From positions 13,151,770-13,215,769 of the forward strand of contig CM119268.1 of NCBI GenBank assembly GCA_051294375.1: DNA of 64,000 nucleotides, written 5' to 3'. Shown here in pieces: positions 53,033 through 63,853 of this stretch; position 1 is the stretch's first letter, and every line of letters starts with the position of its first letter. The DNA is from Paraspadella gotoi. Its lineage: Eukaryota > Chaetognatha. The notes under the pieces are model-generated. The model was not told the DNA's origin. It was given only the letters and a program-made list of their open reading frames with translations, and did not search any database. A program made the position numbers and the translations under genes.

Positions 53033-53199
53033 GGTAATTTTTTTTAAATTTAATACAATATGATAACATCTTTTTAAATGACGCGACATAACAGAATTTT
53101 AACTTTCATACTTTCATACTATGTGCATATTAACTACCAACAGAATAAAAAGAAAAGCAAGTTGAGTACTTTTAGTAGAATTACGGACCAATTAACAAT

Positions 53200-53281
53200 G
53201 ACGAGGTGGCCGAGTGGTTAAGGCGTTGGACTGCTAATCCAATGTGCTCTGCACGCGTGGGTTCGAATCCCATCCTCGTCG
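53200..53281 (+). tRNA. tRNA-Ser(GCT)
   Basis: 82 nt, class II. GACGAGGTGGCCGAGTGGTT start; loop CTGCTAA gives anticodon GCT. Variable arm TGCTCTGCAC is present; T-arm GTGGG-TTCGAAT-CCCAT; long T-run after the gene. Confidence 0.95.
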
Positions 53282-53340
53282 AAATAAATTTTTTTTTATA
53301 GGCTTTAAACGTGACTTTGACAGTCTAACTCTAAGTAACA

Positions 53341-53775
53341 GACAGTGGAGTGATGAAAAGACTGAGCCATGGAACAATGTTTTTTGCAAACTGAAAAACT
53401 TTTGTAACATATGTTTCATGATATTTTTAGGTTAAAGCTGCGAAAAATGACCAAAACATTTTATCATATAATAGTTTCTACTACAGAGTTGAAAGTTTTG
53501 ATGCTGAAGACCATGAAATTTTTATTAACATATTTTATATTTTTGATCTAACTTTTTATGAAGAATCTGAACCTTTAATAAAAAATTTTTTTAAAAATTT
53601 ATAAATTTGTTATTTTATAAGGATATTACAATAATGTTACTGATACTGTTCCCCAAACAATATTGGCAAAATATTTTTGATACTCCTTAGCTTAATCATA
53701 CTATCTCACGGCTAAATATCCTTGTTTGTTCACTCAAATAAAAGTTATGTTCCCCAGTGCTCCACTTTAATAGCC
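53341..53775. mobile_element. Foldback MITE, AGTGGAGTGATGAAAAGA family
   Basis: The left end CAGTGGAGTGATGAAAAGAC pairs loosely with the right end GTGCTCCACTTTAATAG. The interior shares long segments with the copy at 58376-59012 ('ttataaggatattac', 'aaaatatttttgatact'). No coding capacity. Confidence 0.6.
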
Positions 53776-53902
53776 AATTTCATGACAGGATATTAAATTT
53801 TTATGCTTTTAATTCTATACATCGTGAAAGGACGTCATCTTATCTGTGAGAAGCCACTAAAGTATCACTAATACTATCAGGGAATCGTCTTTTTCCACAA
53901 AA

Positions 53903-53974
53903 TGCCGTGACCAGGATTCGAACCTGGGTTGTCGCGGCCACAACGCGAAGTACTAACCACTATACTATCACGGC
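53903..53974 (-). tRNA. tRNA-His(GTG)
   Basis: 72 nt. GCCGTGATAGTATAGTGGTT start; loop TTGTGGC gives anticodon GTG; T-arm CCAGG-TTCGAAT-CCTGG; acceptor GCCGTGA/TCACGGC. A TTTT run follows on the minus strand. Confidence 0.95.
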
Positions 53975-54634
53975 TATGAAGATAGGGATAGATATATATA
54001 TATTCTAGTAATGACCATTTACCTAATGTTGTTGGCACACTAACTGTACAGACTAACCACGCTGTCAGCAATGTCTACTTAAAGTGTACATAATAATTTT
54101 TTAAAGATTTTGATAAAAGGGAGTAAAAGATTTGAAGAAAATTTTTTTCATTATCATACAATGATTTTGCTGTGGTTGGATTTAAAAAAAACTTCAAAAT
54201 CGAAAAGGCAGTTGCATTGCAAAATAATATTTTCCCAGTAATTATCCCTATCAGAAGAGACAATTCTAATCTTTCGACTTATCGTATAACAGTAACGAAT
54301 CATGCATAACTATAAAAAAAAAAATTGAAGAAGAATTAAAAATGACTATAAATTCAATTAGAAACTTAGCTTAGGAGAATGTACCTAAGACGAAGTGACA
54401 ATAACCGAGACATTCGCCAATTTAATTTTTTCTAACAACTGAAAATAGATTATAATATGTTGAGCAATAGAATTTAAATTATTTCTTTGTTTTTCTTAGT
54501 ATTAATTGAAAACGGCTAATAGAAAGTGTCTGTAGCAAAATAAGTCAATTTTATATATATGGCGATAAATATTAGAATTATTGGAATGCAGAACGAATTA
54601 CTTATACAATTCCGAAAAAAATGAAGAAAATTTA
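53975..54634. other. Spacer, nothing recognised
   Basis: AT-rich sequence between tRNA genes, with a (TA)n run at about 53990-54003 and no exon or repeat I can support. Confidence 0.5.
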
Positions 54635-54707
54635 AGGTACTGCCCGGTTTCGAACCGGGGACCTTCTGCGTGTTAGGCAGATGTGATAACCACTACACCA
54701 CAGCACC
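54635..54707 (-). tRNA. tRNA-Val(AAC)
   Basis: 73 nt. GGTGCTGTGGTGTAGTGGTT start; loop CTAACAC gives anticodon AAC; T-arm CCCGG-TTCGAAA-CCGGG. Acceptor GGTGCTG/CAGTACC has one G-T pair. A TTTT run follows about 6 bp past the 3' end. Confidence 0.95.
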
Positions 54708-55554
54708 AGTAGTGTCTTTAATTTATGCGAAATTATGTCAATTCGTCTATGGGAAGCCTAAGATGTAAGTTTAAATGATAGTTTAAATGACAGTTATAAT
54801 GATAATAAGTATTTAAATAATTTAGGTATTAAACCTACTACTTCTCCTTCTACTTGTTGTACATAATGGCTAATATACTCTGTTGATCGTAGTAAAGTGG
54901 TTGTCGCTGATAGGACGCACAGGAGAGTACCCATTACTAAGTTGATAACACTTTTAAGTAGGGGCCCAAAACAATTACATCTAAAAAAAAAAACGGCAAA
55001 ATTTCTTATCCTTAACCTTAATAGTTAATACAATGTAAAAATCTCTTCTTTAAGGTATGAATTAAGGATTCGGGTAGAATTATTAATTATTTAATAGATA
55101 CCAATCGAACCTATCAAGCAAATTAGGATATAACCAGCTACAACCTCTCATGCAAAACCTCTCATGTAAAACGAAAATGATTAAGAGAGCCGAAAGACAG
55201 AAAAACTGAGAAAACTCAATAACACAACAAATCAGTGTCAATAGGATTTGACAGAAAATATAATAAAGGGAAACTCATGCCTACCTGAAAGAACATCCTT
55301 CTTTGAGACAGTAGAGACGAGAGAAGAATGTCGAGATAGAGAGAGAGAGAGTGTGTCACCAAAAATTGACAATTCTTTAAATATTTTTTGAAAACAACTG
55401 AGCAACATAAAGTATTAGTTAAACAAGTTTGAGCAAACAATTGATCGATTAATTAATTAATTAACTAATTTTAATATTTAATAATTAATTATAAATTTAT
55501 ATACAGCTTATCATCATCGATGTCCTTAAAATAAAGTAAATGTGACTTATATTT
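54708..55554. other. Spacer, no gene seen
   Basis: AT-rich, with a short GA tract at 55337-55352 and 'ttaattaa' repeats at 55445-55500. No tRNA or exon found. Confidence 0.5.
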
Positions 55555-56656
55555 TTTTCATTTAAACTCATTTTCACTGGCACAATTCCGTCAAAACTTT
55601 ATATCTCGCTTCTTCACAAACTTTCCTTCCCGCTCACAAAATTTCATTTCAATCTATTATGGGTTAAAATAAGTAAAAAGAGTCAAGTAAATGTGACTCA
55701 TATTTTTTTCATTTAAACTCATTTCCACTCGTACCGAAACTTTACATCAAGCTTCGTCACACATTTCCCTACCCACACACAAAATTTGAACTCAATCTAT
55801 CCATCCAATTATGATTAATTAGAGTATTTATTGGTTAAAATAAATAAAAAGATTTTAGTAGATGCCACTTATGTTTTTTCCATTTAAACTCATATCCACT
55901 CACACGATTCCGTCGAAACTTTATATCAAGCTTCATCACACATGTTCCTACCCATACACAAAATTTCATTCCGATCCAACCAGCCAATCACGAGTTATTG
56001 GGGCTTTTTGCTAAGGTGGGACGGATGGACGGATTGATTGACTGATTAATTAATTAATGATTAATTAATTGACTAATTGATTAATTAACTGATTAATTAT
56101 TTGATTTATTAATACATCCTGCATATACATTTAATATAAAAGGAAAAAAAATCATAATCAATTAGTGAAACAGGTTTTTTTTTCCATTTAAACTCATTTC
56201 CACTCAAGCGATTCCATCGAAACTTGGTTTCCTGTTCAATCACACACTTTCCTACTCACATACAAAATTCCAGGTCAATCGCCCCATCCACTCATGAGCA
56301 ATTGGTGTTCAAATAGTGAATTATATTTTTTTTGGGGTTTTTTTCCATTTAAACTCATTTCCACTCGGACGATTCCATCGAAACTTTATATCCAGCTCAA
56401 TCACACACTTCCCTACCCACACACAAAATTTCATTCAAATCCATCCATCCAATCACGAGTAATTGGTGTTTTTTGCTAAGGTGGGACGGACGGACGGAGA
56501 CGGACGGACGGACGGACATCATTTTTTTTGCATAATTTATCATAATTCGATGTTCTGACATGATATAAGTTAGTGCCCGACAATATTGAGGGGGCGGACC
56601 GACGGACCGACAAAGTGATTTAGAGTCGGGATCTGCTGATAAGCAGATCCGACTAA
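55555..56656 (+). mobile_element. Pearl/Helentron-like element with about five core units
   Basis: Core units of about 140-165 bp begin near 55558, 55708, 55878, 56184 and 56345, each with 'aaactcatttccactc' and 'cacacacttccctaccca'-type blocks. A 'ttaattaattga' run sits between the third and fourth. Then come (ACGG)n at 56482-56516, the tail 'gacaatattgagggggcgga', and the hairpin GTCGGGATCTGC-tgataa-GCAGATCCGAC at about 56624-56652. Confidence 0.8.
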
Positions 56657-56743
56657 AAATCACACGTTGATTATAAAAGAGGGCCCATTTTTTCCAGTCT
56701 TTGGCTATCTTTCATTAGTAAAGTGAAACACAGAAGAAGTCAT

Positions 56744-56817
56744 GGCCGGTTAGCTCAGCTGGTTAGAGCGTGGTGCTAATAACGCCAAGGTCGCGGGTTC
56801 GATCCCCACACTGGCCA
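56744..56817 (+). tRNA. tRNA-Ile(AAT)
   Basis: 74 nt. GGCCGGTTAGCTCAGCTGGT start; loop CTAATAA gives anticodon AAT; T-arm GCGGG-TTCGATC-CCCAC has one end mismatch; acceptor GGCCGGT/ACTGGCC. TCTTTT follows. Confidence 0.94.
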
Positions 56818-56859
56818 AATCTTTTGTGAAAACATGATTTCTTTTCCAGTAGCTTTATC

Positions 56860-57600
56860 TTGGGGTAGACTGACTGTGTAAGGTGGTAAGAAATTTGGAT
56901 TAAGCACCCGTTCAGACAAAAATTTAAACGTTTAAAAAAAATTTTAAGAGACAAAGAAATTTTAATATTAGTCTATAGCCCACATATTAATTTTTAATTA
57001 TTAATTTATTTGGTTACAAAGTAGCAGAGTAATTCATTTGCATTAAACATTATTAACATTATTAACATTATTAAACATTATTCACAATTATTTGGACATG
57101 TTTCGGTCCTTGATTCGGACCTTCGTCAGCGCATTTGACAAATTTGGGATTGTGAAAAGTTTAGAAATATTGAGAGAGAGAGAGTGAGAGAGAGAAAGAT
57201 CAGATTCAGATAGCTTGCAAAAAGTTGTCTAAACAAAGTATAATTCTTTTCTCGATATTTTGATCATAAGTGAGTGAAAAATTTGAAAAAACTATTAATA
57301 ATCATCATTGTTATTATATTTTGATAATTTTATTTTAACCACGAAAACTTAATAATTTTTAAAAGTTGTAATTATTTTTTTTATTTAACTTTTTATGCTC
57401 TATCAGAATCCATCAAAAAAGTTACGATTGATTAAAAAAAAATTTATCATTATATATTGGTTGTACCAATTTCATAGTAATATTATAATTTTGATAGCAA
57501 CAATATAAGCATTAAAACCGAACTTTTTTAAAAAAATATTTTTTTGCCTGAAAATAGACTTCAAGACTAAAGTTTTGAACCCCCACCACTATTGAATTTA
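56860..57600. repeat. AT-rich foldback MITE with hammerhead-like motif
   Basis: Shares 'acaaagtataattctttt' and 'aactttttatgctctatcag' with the copies near 17.5 and 36.6 kb. The insertion-like segment 57094-57131 carries the hammerhead-like motif, followed by a short GA tract at 57173-57200. Confidence 0.5.
57094..57131 (-). ncRNA. Hammerhead-ribozyme-like motif
   Basis: The minus strand reads CGCTGACGAAGGTCC, then loop GAATCAA, then GGACCGAAACATGTCC. This has the CUGANGA box, a 5-bp stem II (GGUCC/GGACC) and the GAAA box of a hammerhead. One extra A lies between the box and stem II, and I do not see a convincing stem III partner. Similar motifs lie at 6475-6512, 24458-24498 and 35686-35730. 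Hammerhead motifs of this kind are known from Penelope-like retroelement ends. Confidence 0.45.
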
Positions 57601-57680
57601 ATTTCATACGTTAACCTTAGTGATGATGATCGAATAATAATAATCGAATTTAAGCCGACTCACACCTCCAAATGCACATC

Positions 57681-57753
57681 GGGGGATTAGCTCAAATGGT
57701 AGAGCGCTCGCTTAGCATGCGAGAGGTACCGGGATCGATACCCGGATCCTCCA
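57681..57753 (+). tRNA. tRNA-Ala(AGC)
   Basis: 73 nt. GGGGGATTAGCTCAAATGGT start; loop TTAGCAT gives anticodon AGC; T-arm CCGGG-ATCGATA-CCCGG (ATCGA as in many Ala genes); acceptor GGGGGAT/ATCCTCC. A T5 run follows. Confidence 0.95.
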
Positions 57754-58004
57754 ACTATGGCTATCTCTTTTTAAGCCTGATTTTTAATACAAATTTAAGG
57801 TGAAACGAAAATCCGAAGCTCTTACACCGTATTTTTTATTGACTTAATCTTATGTTCATGAACCCATGACATTGAACAAAATGCTTTCCACGGTAAATCA
57901 TATATTTGCAAAATATTAACTAAAACAGGATTTACAGTAATTTTTCGGACAGTTCCAACAACTAATACCTAACTTAATAGACTCATTCATCTCTCAATTA
58001 TCAG

Positions 58005-58076
58005 TCCTCGGTAGTATAGTGGTGAGTATCCTCGCCTGTCACGCGAGAGACCGGGGTTCGATTCCCCGCCGGGGAG
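58005..58076 (+). tRNA. tRNA-Asp(GTC)
   Basis: 72 nt. TCCTCGGTAGTATAGTGGTG start; loop CTGTCAC gives anticodon GTC; T-arm CGGGG-TTCGATT-CCCCG; a long T terminator follows directly. Confidence 0.96.
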
Positions 58077-58229
58077 GTTTTTTTTGTAACTTCAATAAAG
58101 TTTTTTCTCTCATTATTGAAGAAATTACAAATCGACATATAAAGTGAATTATATTATTAAAGTCGAAAAGATCAATTGATTGTTTCTATAGGTTTATGTT
58201 TAACAAATTTAAGAGCAGTAAAAAAAGAC

Positions 58230-58301
58230 TGAGCCCGACGTGATTCGAACACGCAACCTTCTGATCTGGAGTCAGACGCGCTACCGTTGCGCCACAGGCC
58301 C
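58230..58301 (-). tRNA. tRNA-Trp(CCA)
   Basis: 72 nt. GGGCCTGTGGCGCAACGGTA start; loop CTCCAGA gives anticodon CCA; T-arm CGTG-TTCGAAT-CACG. The acceptor GGGCCTG/CGGGCTC has two G-T pairs. A T7 terminator follows on the minus strand. Confidence 0.93.
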
Positions 58302-58375
58302 AAACATGCTTATGAACAAATCTAAACTAGTTTTTAGTCGGATCTGCTTATCAGCAGATTACGACTCTATAAAGT

Positions 58376-59012
58376 ATAATAGGGTGGAGTGATGAAAAGA
58401 TTGAGTGATTGAACATTATTTTTTTGCTGCCTATGGACATATAATTAATGAATTTTAAATCCTTTTAAAAAAAATTTTAGCATAACAGTATAGCAAATTC
58501 AATTATTTATGTAGTAATATCCTTATAAAATCGTCAAATTTCAAAATAATTTTTTTATATTTTTAAGAACTGATTTGGATTCGCTGTAAAAAACTAAGAA
58601 ACTTTTATAAAATATGTTATATGATATTTTAATGTTTAGATGACAAAAAATGACTAAAAAGTTTTAACATATATAAGTTTTTATTACAGAGAATAAAAAA
58701 GTGAGGAATTTTCACCTTTTTTCTTATTTTAAACATTGAAGATGACAGAATTTTTGATAACATGTTTTATATTTTTGATTCAACTTTTAAGAAGAATCTG
58801 AATCTTTAATAAAAGTTTTATAAAACTTATTTTTAAAATTTACTATTTTATAAGGATATTACTACAAATATATTATATTTTACTATTCTGTTCCCGAGAT
58901 AATATAAACAAAATATTTTTTGTACTAGTTACTCATACTATCTCACATCTAAATATCATTGTTCGATCATTCAAATAATTTTTTTGTTCTTGAGTGCTCC
59001 ACTCTACTATAT
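58376..59012. mobile_element. MITE nested in the pearl-like element
   Basis: The left end TATAATAGGGTGGAGTGATG pairs with the right end GTGCTCCACTCTACTATATA. It separates CGACTCTA... from ...ATTCACTTTGTTGGTCCGAC, which are adjacent in intact pearl-like copies (near 56.6 kb). Related to the element at 53341-53775. Confidence 0.65.
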
Positions 59013-59669
59013 AATTCACTTTGTTGGTCCGACGGTCCACCCCCTCAATCTTATCGGGCATTAATTTAAATCATGTCAGAACATCGGATTATGATAAATA
59101 ATGCAAAAAAAAAAGATGTCCGTCCGTCTGTCTGTCTGTCCGTCCCCCCCTTATGGTTGGATTGAAATGAAATTTTGTGTGTGGGTAGGAAAGTGTGTGA
59201 TTGAGCTAGATATAAAGTTTCAATGGAATCGTACGAGTGGAAATGAGTTTAAATGGAAAAAACATAAGTCATATCTTTTAACTAATTTTAACCCACAATT
59301 ACACTAACTAATAATAATTGGATGGATAGATTAAAATAAAATTTTGTGTGTGGGTGGGAAAGTGTGTGACGAACCTGGTTATAAAGTTTCGATGGAATGG
59401 TGCGAGTGGAAATTAGTTTAAATGGAAAAAAAATATGTCACATTTACTTGAATCTTTTTACTTATTTTTTAACCCATAATTACTTAAATAATTCATAATT
59501 GGATGGAAAGAATGAGATAAAATTTTGTGTGTGGATAGGAAAGTGTGTGATTGAGCAGAATATAGTTTTGATGGAATCGCGGAGTGGAAAAAAACTAAAG
59601 TCAAGTTGACTTGAAATTTTATTCTTTATGGTTACTCATAAATGTTTTAATTAGTTAATTAATTAAAAA

Positions 59670-59950
59670 AATGATGCAAGTTAAAAAAATGATATAAGTT
59701 GAAAAAATGATGCAAGTTGAAAAAATGATGCAAGTTGAAAAAATAATGCAAGTTGAAAAAATAATGCAAGTTGAAAAAATGATGCAAGTTAAAAAAATGA
59801 TGATAGTTGAAAAAATGGTGTGAGTTAAAAAAAAGATGCCAGTTGAAAAAAAGTGCGAATTGAAAAAATGATGCAAATTGAAAAGTGCGAATTGAAAAAA
59901 TGGGGCAAGTTAAAAAAAAGAGGCCTGTTGAAAAAATGTTTCAAGTTGAA
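59670..59950. repeat. Minisatellite, unit GATGCAAGTTGAAAAAAT
   Basis: About 16 copies of a unit of roughly 17-18 bases close to AAAAAATGATGCAAGTTG. A single unexpanded copy lies at about 557-585, inside the first pearl-like element of the window. Confidence 0.85.
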
Positions 59951-60237
59951 AAAAAAAGTTGAAAAAATAATAATAATTTTAAAAAATATTTGTTTGTACG
60001 TAAAAATTAATCCCTTGCAAACTATTTACATGTATATGCGCAGCCATTGATTTAGTATGGTACAATCTGTTATGATCACAAATTGAAAGAATTAACGTCA
60101 TTTATCATCTGATTAGCTGATTTCCGCTTAATTATCGTAGGCAGAGCCGACATTGTTTGCTCAAACTTGTTCAATATCAATTATCATATGTTACACGATT
60201 TTCTCATTTTATTCTGATCAACATATTCACTTTATAT

Positions 60238-60309
60238 GGCTCGTTGGTCTAGGGGTATGATTCTCGCTTAGGGTGCGAGAGGTCCCGGGTTCAAATCCCG
60301 GACGAGCCC
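60238..60309 (+). tRNA. tRNA-Pro(AGG)
   Basis: 72 nt. GGCTCGTTGGTCTAGGGGTA start; loop TTAGGGT gives anticodon AGG; T-arm CCGGG-TTCAAAT-CCCGG; acceptor GGCTCGT/ACGAGCC; T7 terminator. Confidence 0.96.
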
Positions 60310-60329
60310 TCGAATTTTTTTCAAGCTGA

Positions 60330-60727
60330 CGAAAGAATGTCCGTCACCAGCTTCTCGTAGGAGAATAGGTGACATTATTTTTGAAAGGGGAAAAGCAGGT
60401 GACGTCGCAGAGAGGGCCAAATGTGAAATAGATAAGGATGAAAGACAAAAAAATATCGGAGGGCGTGTCAAGAGTGACTCCCATTAACCTAATCGAGAAC
60501 GAGATATAAATCGACATACGTAAGAGAAGATTTAATGTGAACTCGACATGGAGACCCGCGACGAACGAGGAAGTCGGCGCGACCGCCTCCACGAATGCTT
60601 CGGTATCAAGCAGTGGGTCTGGCTCACGAAGGTCGACGACCTCGGATTCGACGTTTGCGAAGCACAGGAAGGAAATGCTAAGGACGATGTTCGACCATGG
60701 TTTTAAACTTAACTCTGTCGAAAATTA
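60330..60727 (+). other. Short GC-richer segment with open frames
   Basis: From 60546 the plus strand is open from an ATG in one frame (METRDERGSRRDRLHECFGI, about 53 codons) and is also open in a second frame (NSTWRPATNEEVGATASTNA). I see no domain, and both frames cannot be coding. It may be a gene fragment or a transposon piece. Confidence 0.25.
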
Positions 60728-60956
60728 AGTTAAGTTAAATTAAAATTAAATTAAAATTAATAAAAAAAAAATTAACATAAAAATTCTTAAACAATAATCG
60801 ACTTGGTTATTTATGATAGTTAATATTGATAAAAAAAAAAGACAGAGATAACTGAAGTCAAATATTTATATACATTTCGGAATGATAAGTTTAAAATTAG
60901 TGTATTTTTCCTTTCTTTTCGAATAAATAAATAAAAATATCTACTCTGACAACAGT

Positions 60957-61028
60957 TCCCATGTGGTCTAGTGGTTAGGATTCGGCGCTCTCACCGCCGC
61001 GGCCGGGGTTCGATTCCCCGCATGGGAA
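60957..61028 (+). tRNA. tRNA-Glu(CTC), copy 2
   Basis: 72 nt, identical to the minus-strand copy at 49616-49687, with TTCTTTT directly after. Intact boxes A and B. Confidence 0.96.
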
Positions 61029-61233
61029 TTCTTTTATATTTTTTGATATTCATGCCAAATTAATTTTCTTTTTTTTTAATCATCCGAATTTAAATATGAA
61101 GTTAATAGTTAAAAACAAAATTTAAACTCTCCTTTTATCATTTCACGTGTCGTATATTCTATTCTAATCTCTGCAACCTTACAATCAATAGGTAAAATAT
61201 AATTAAAACATTTTAACATACTCCATTACAGGC

Positions 61234-63785
61234 TTCCCTAGACACCCGAAAAAGAAAATAGAAATAAACCCATTTCTGAAAACACAAAAAATGAAAAATA
61301 TAATGTTATTTACTACATCGTAGTGAAGTCAAAAAATTCTGATCCAAGCCAAGTTTTTTTTTTAATTGAATTTTTAAAGTTTTGTTATAATTTTTCATAC
61401 AAAATAATGAGAAACTAATCAACGAACTTTGTCATTCTTTGTCAAATTATTACTTTCTTTATACTCAATCATTATCTACTGAAAGAGAGCTTTTTTAATT
61501 TGAACTCACTTTCATGAGCCTACGATAATTCGTTCTTAAAGTTAATATTTTAAAAATAACTCAATTTATTACAAAAATAGTAACCATTTTGTAATTACTA
61601 CATGAAAGATTTAATCAATTTCTTATTTAATAAAAAACTATAGAAATGTAACATACAATTGCTTAGCTTCAAAATTAACCTAATTTTAAATTTTTCTTCA
61701 ACCATAACTACTATGAAATGCTATGTATAAAATTGTTAAATTTTATATATATATTTTTAAATAATTTAACATCAAGCAAGAGCATATTAGTAATATTATA
61801 CATCCAAAAGAATCCTCATTTTATGATCTTTCTTTTGAGTCTAATCTCAGTTCTCTGTGATAATTCGTTTTTGAGAGTATTGACAAAACAATTCCACAAA
61901 ATGCTTAAAAAGTAAAAAAAATATTCAAAAATATTTAATATTTGAGTCAATTTTTGATATATTTTATCATAAAAGGTTTTAATTGATAGGAAATATGCCA
62001 ATAATAAATTAAATTTCATATTTAAAGATTTTTTAATCAAACATGACTTGTGATCGCCTTTTTCTCCAAATAAATACAAATAAAATTGTGATTTGTCTAT
62101 TTTTGCTAATATTTTAAGCTTTTAATATTAGAATTCTTACTGAAAAATGATATAATAAAAAAATATGGCTATTTCTGCATTCTAACGAGCTATCATACTT
62201 TAAAATATCATAAAAAATAAGTATTTATGAAGTCAAAATGAAAAAAAAATGTCAGTACCAAAATCGATTTTTAGTAATTTCTTAGAGAGAGAGAGAGAGA
62301 GAGAAGAGAGAGAGAGAAAGAGAGAGAGAAAGGGAGAGAGAGAGAAGGGGGAGGGAGATAAAAAGATAGAAAGCCTTATTATATATTATTATATTATATT
62401 ACTATATTATATTATATTATACTATATTATATTATTATATTATATTACTAAATTATATTATACTATAGTATATTAATTACTATATTATATTATTACTTAT
62501 AATTATCACAAGTAGGAGAGTAAAAAAACGGTTAATATTAAAAATTTTGTCTTTTATATTATATAGTTATAATATAATATATAGTAATATAATATAATAA
62601 TATAATATAGTATAATATAATATAGTAATATAAATATAATAATATAATAATAAGGCTTTCTATCTTTATCTCCCTCCCCCTCTCTCTCTCTCCCTTTCTC
62701 TCTCTTCTTTCTCTCTCTCTCTCTCTCTCTCTCCTCCTCTCTCTCTCTCTAAGAAATTACTAAAAATCGATTTCGGTACTGACATTTTTTCATTTTTGAC
62801 TTCATAATACTTATTTTTTTATGATATTTTAAAGTATGATAGCTCGTTAGAATCAGAAATAGCCATTATTTATTATATCATTTTTCAGTAAGAATTCTAA
62901 TATTAAAAGCTTAAAATATTAGCAAAAAATAGACAAACATCCAATTTATTTGTATATATTTGGAGAAAAAAGGCGATCACAAGTCATGTTTGATTTAAAA
63001 AATCTTTAAATATGAAATTTAATTTATTATTGCATATTTTCCTATCAATTAAAACCTTTTATTAGAAAAATCTATCGAAAATTGACTCAAATATTAATAT
63101 TAATGATTATTTTTTTACTTTTTAAGCATTTTGTGGAATTGTTTTTGTCAATATCTCAAAAACGAATTATCACAGAGAACTGAGATTAGACTCAAAAGAT
63201 CATCATAAAATGAGGATTCTTTTGGATGTAACAATATTACATAATTATGCTCTTGCTTGATGTTAAATTATTTAAAAATATATATATAAAATTTAACAAT
63301 TTATACATAGCATTTCATAGTAGTTATTGGTTAAGAAAAATTTAAAATTAGGTTAATTTTGAAGCTAAGCAATTGTATGTTACATTTCTATAGTTTTTTA
63401 TTAAATAAGAATTATGATAAGTTTTTCATGTAGTAATTACAAAATGGTTACTATTTTTGTAATAATATGAGTTATTTTCAATAATAACTTGAGAACGAAT
63501 AATCGTAGGCTTATGAAAGGGAGTTCAAATTAAAGCTCTCTTTCAGTAGATAATGATTGATATAAAGAAAGTAAAATTTGACAAAGAATGACAAAGTTGT
63601 TGATTAGTTTCTCATTATTTTGTATGAAAAATTATAACAAAACTTTAAAATTCAATTAAAAAAAAACTTGCTTGGATCAGAAATTTTTTGACTTCACTAC
63701 GATGTAGTAAAGACATTATATTTTTCATTTTTTTGTGTTCAGAAATGGGTTATTTCTATTTTCTTTTTCGCGGGTGTCTAGGGAA
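61234..63785. mobile_element. 2.55-kb palindromic (foldback) element
   Basis: The left end TTCCCTAGACACCCG (61234) is mirrored by CGGGTGTCTAGGGAA (ending 63785). The arms of about 1.25 kb match throughout with scattered indels. For example, 'ctacatcgtagtgaagtcaa' near 61313 pairs with 'ttgacttcactacgatgtag' near 63688, and the GA tract at 62284-62356 pairs with the CT tract at 62680-62752. The centre, around 62509, is a (TATTA)n-rich loop. No protein-coding frame is present. Confidence 0.85.
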
Positions 63786-63806
63786 CCGTGCATATGCGAA
63801 TAGCAA

Positions 63807-63812
63807 GTCTCT

Positions 63813-63853
<41 letters not shown>

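Larger units (their letters stand above)
58333..60170 (-). mobile_element. Pearl/Helentron-like element split by a nested MITE
   Basis: Read on the minus strand: 5' end TTTGAGCAAACAATGTCGGC (near 60140-60165), a 17-bp minisatellite (59670-59950), about three core units (59160-59600), GGAC-type repeats (59118-59145) and the tail (59020-59060). The nested MITE at 58376-59012 comes next, then the terminal hairpin at 58335-58367. Confidence 0.65.

Noticed and set aside
59655-59876. Minus-strand 73-codon frame with repeated TCIIFS
   Set aside because: Translation of the 17-bp minisatellite.
53881-61040. Search for missing tRNA-Tyr and tRNA-Cys
   Set aside because: No cloverleaf with anticodon GTA or GCA was found by eye in the cluster; they may lie beyond 64 kb.
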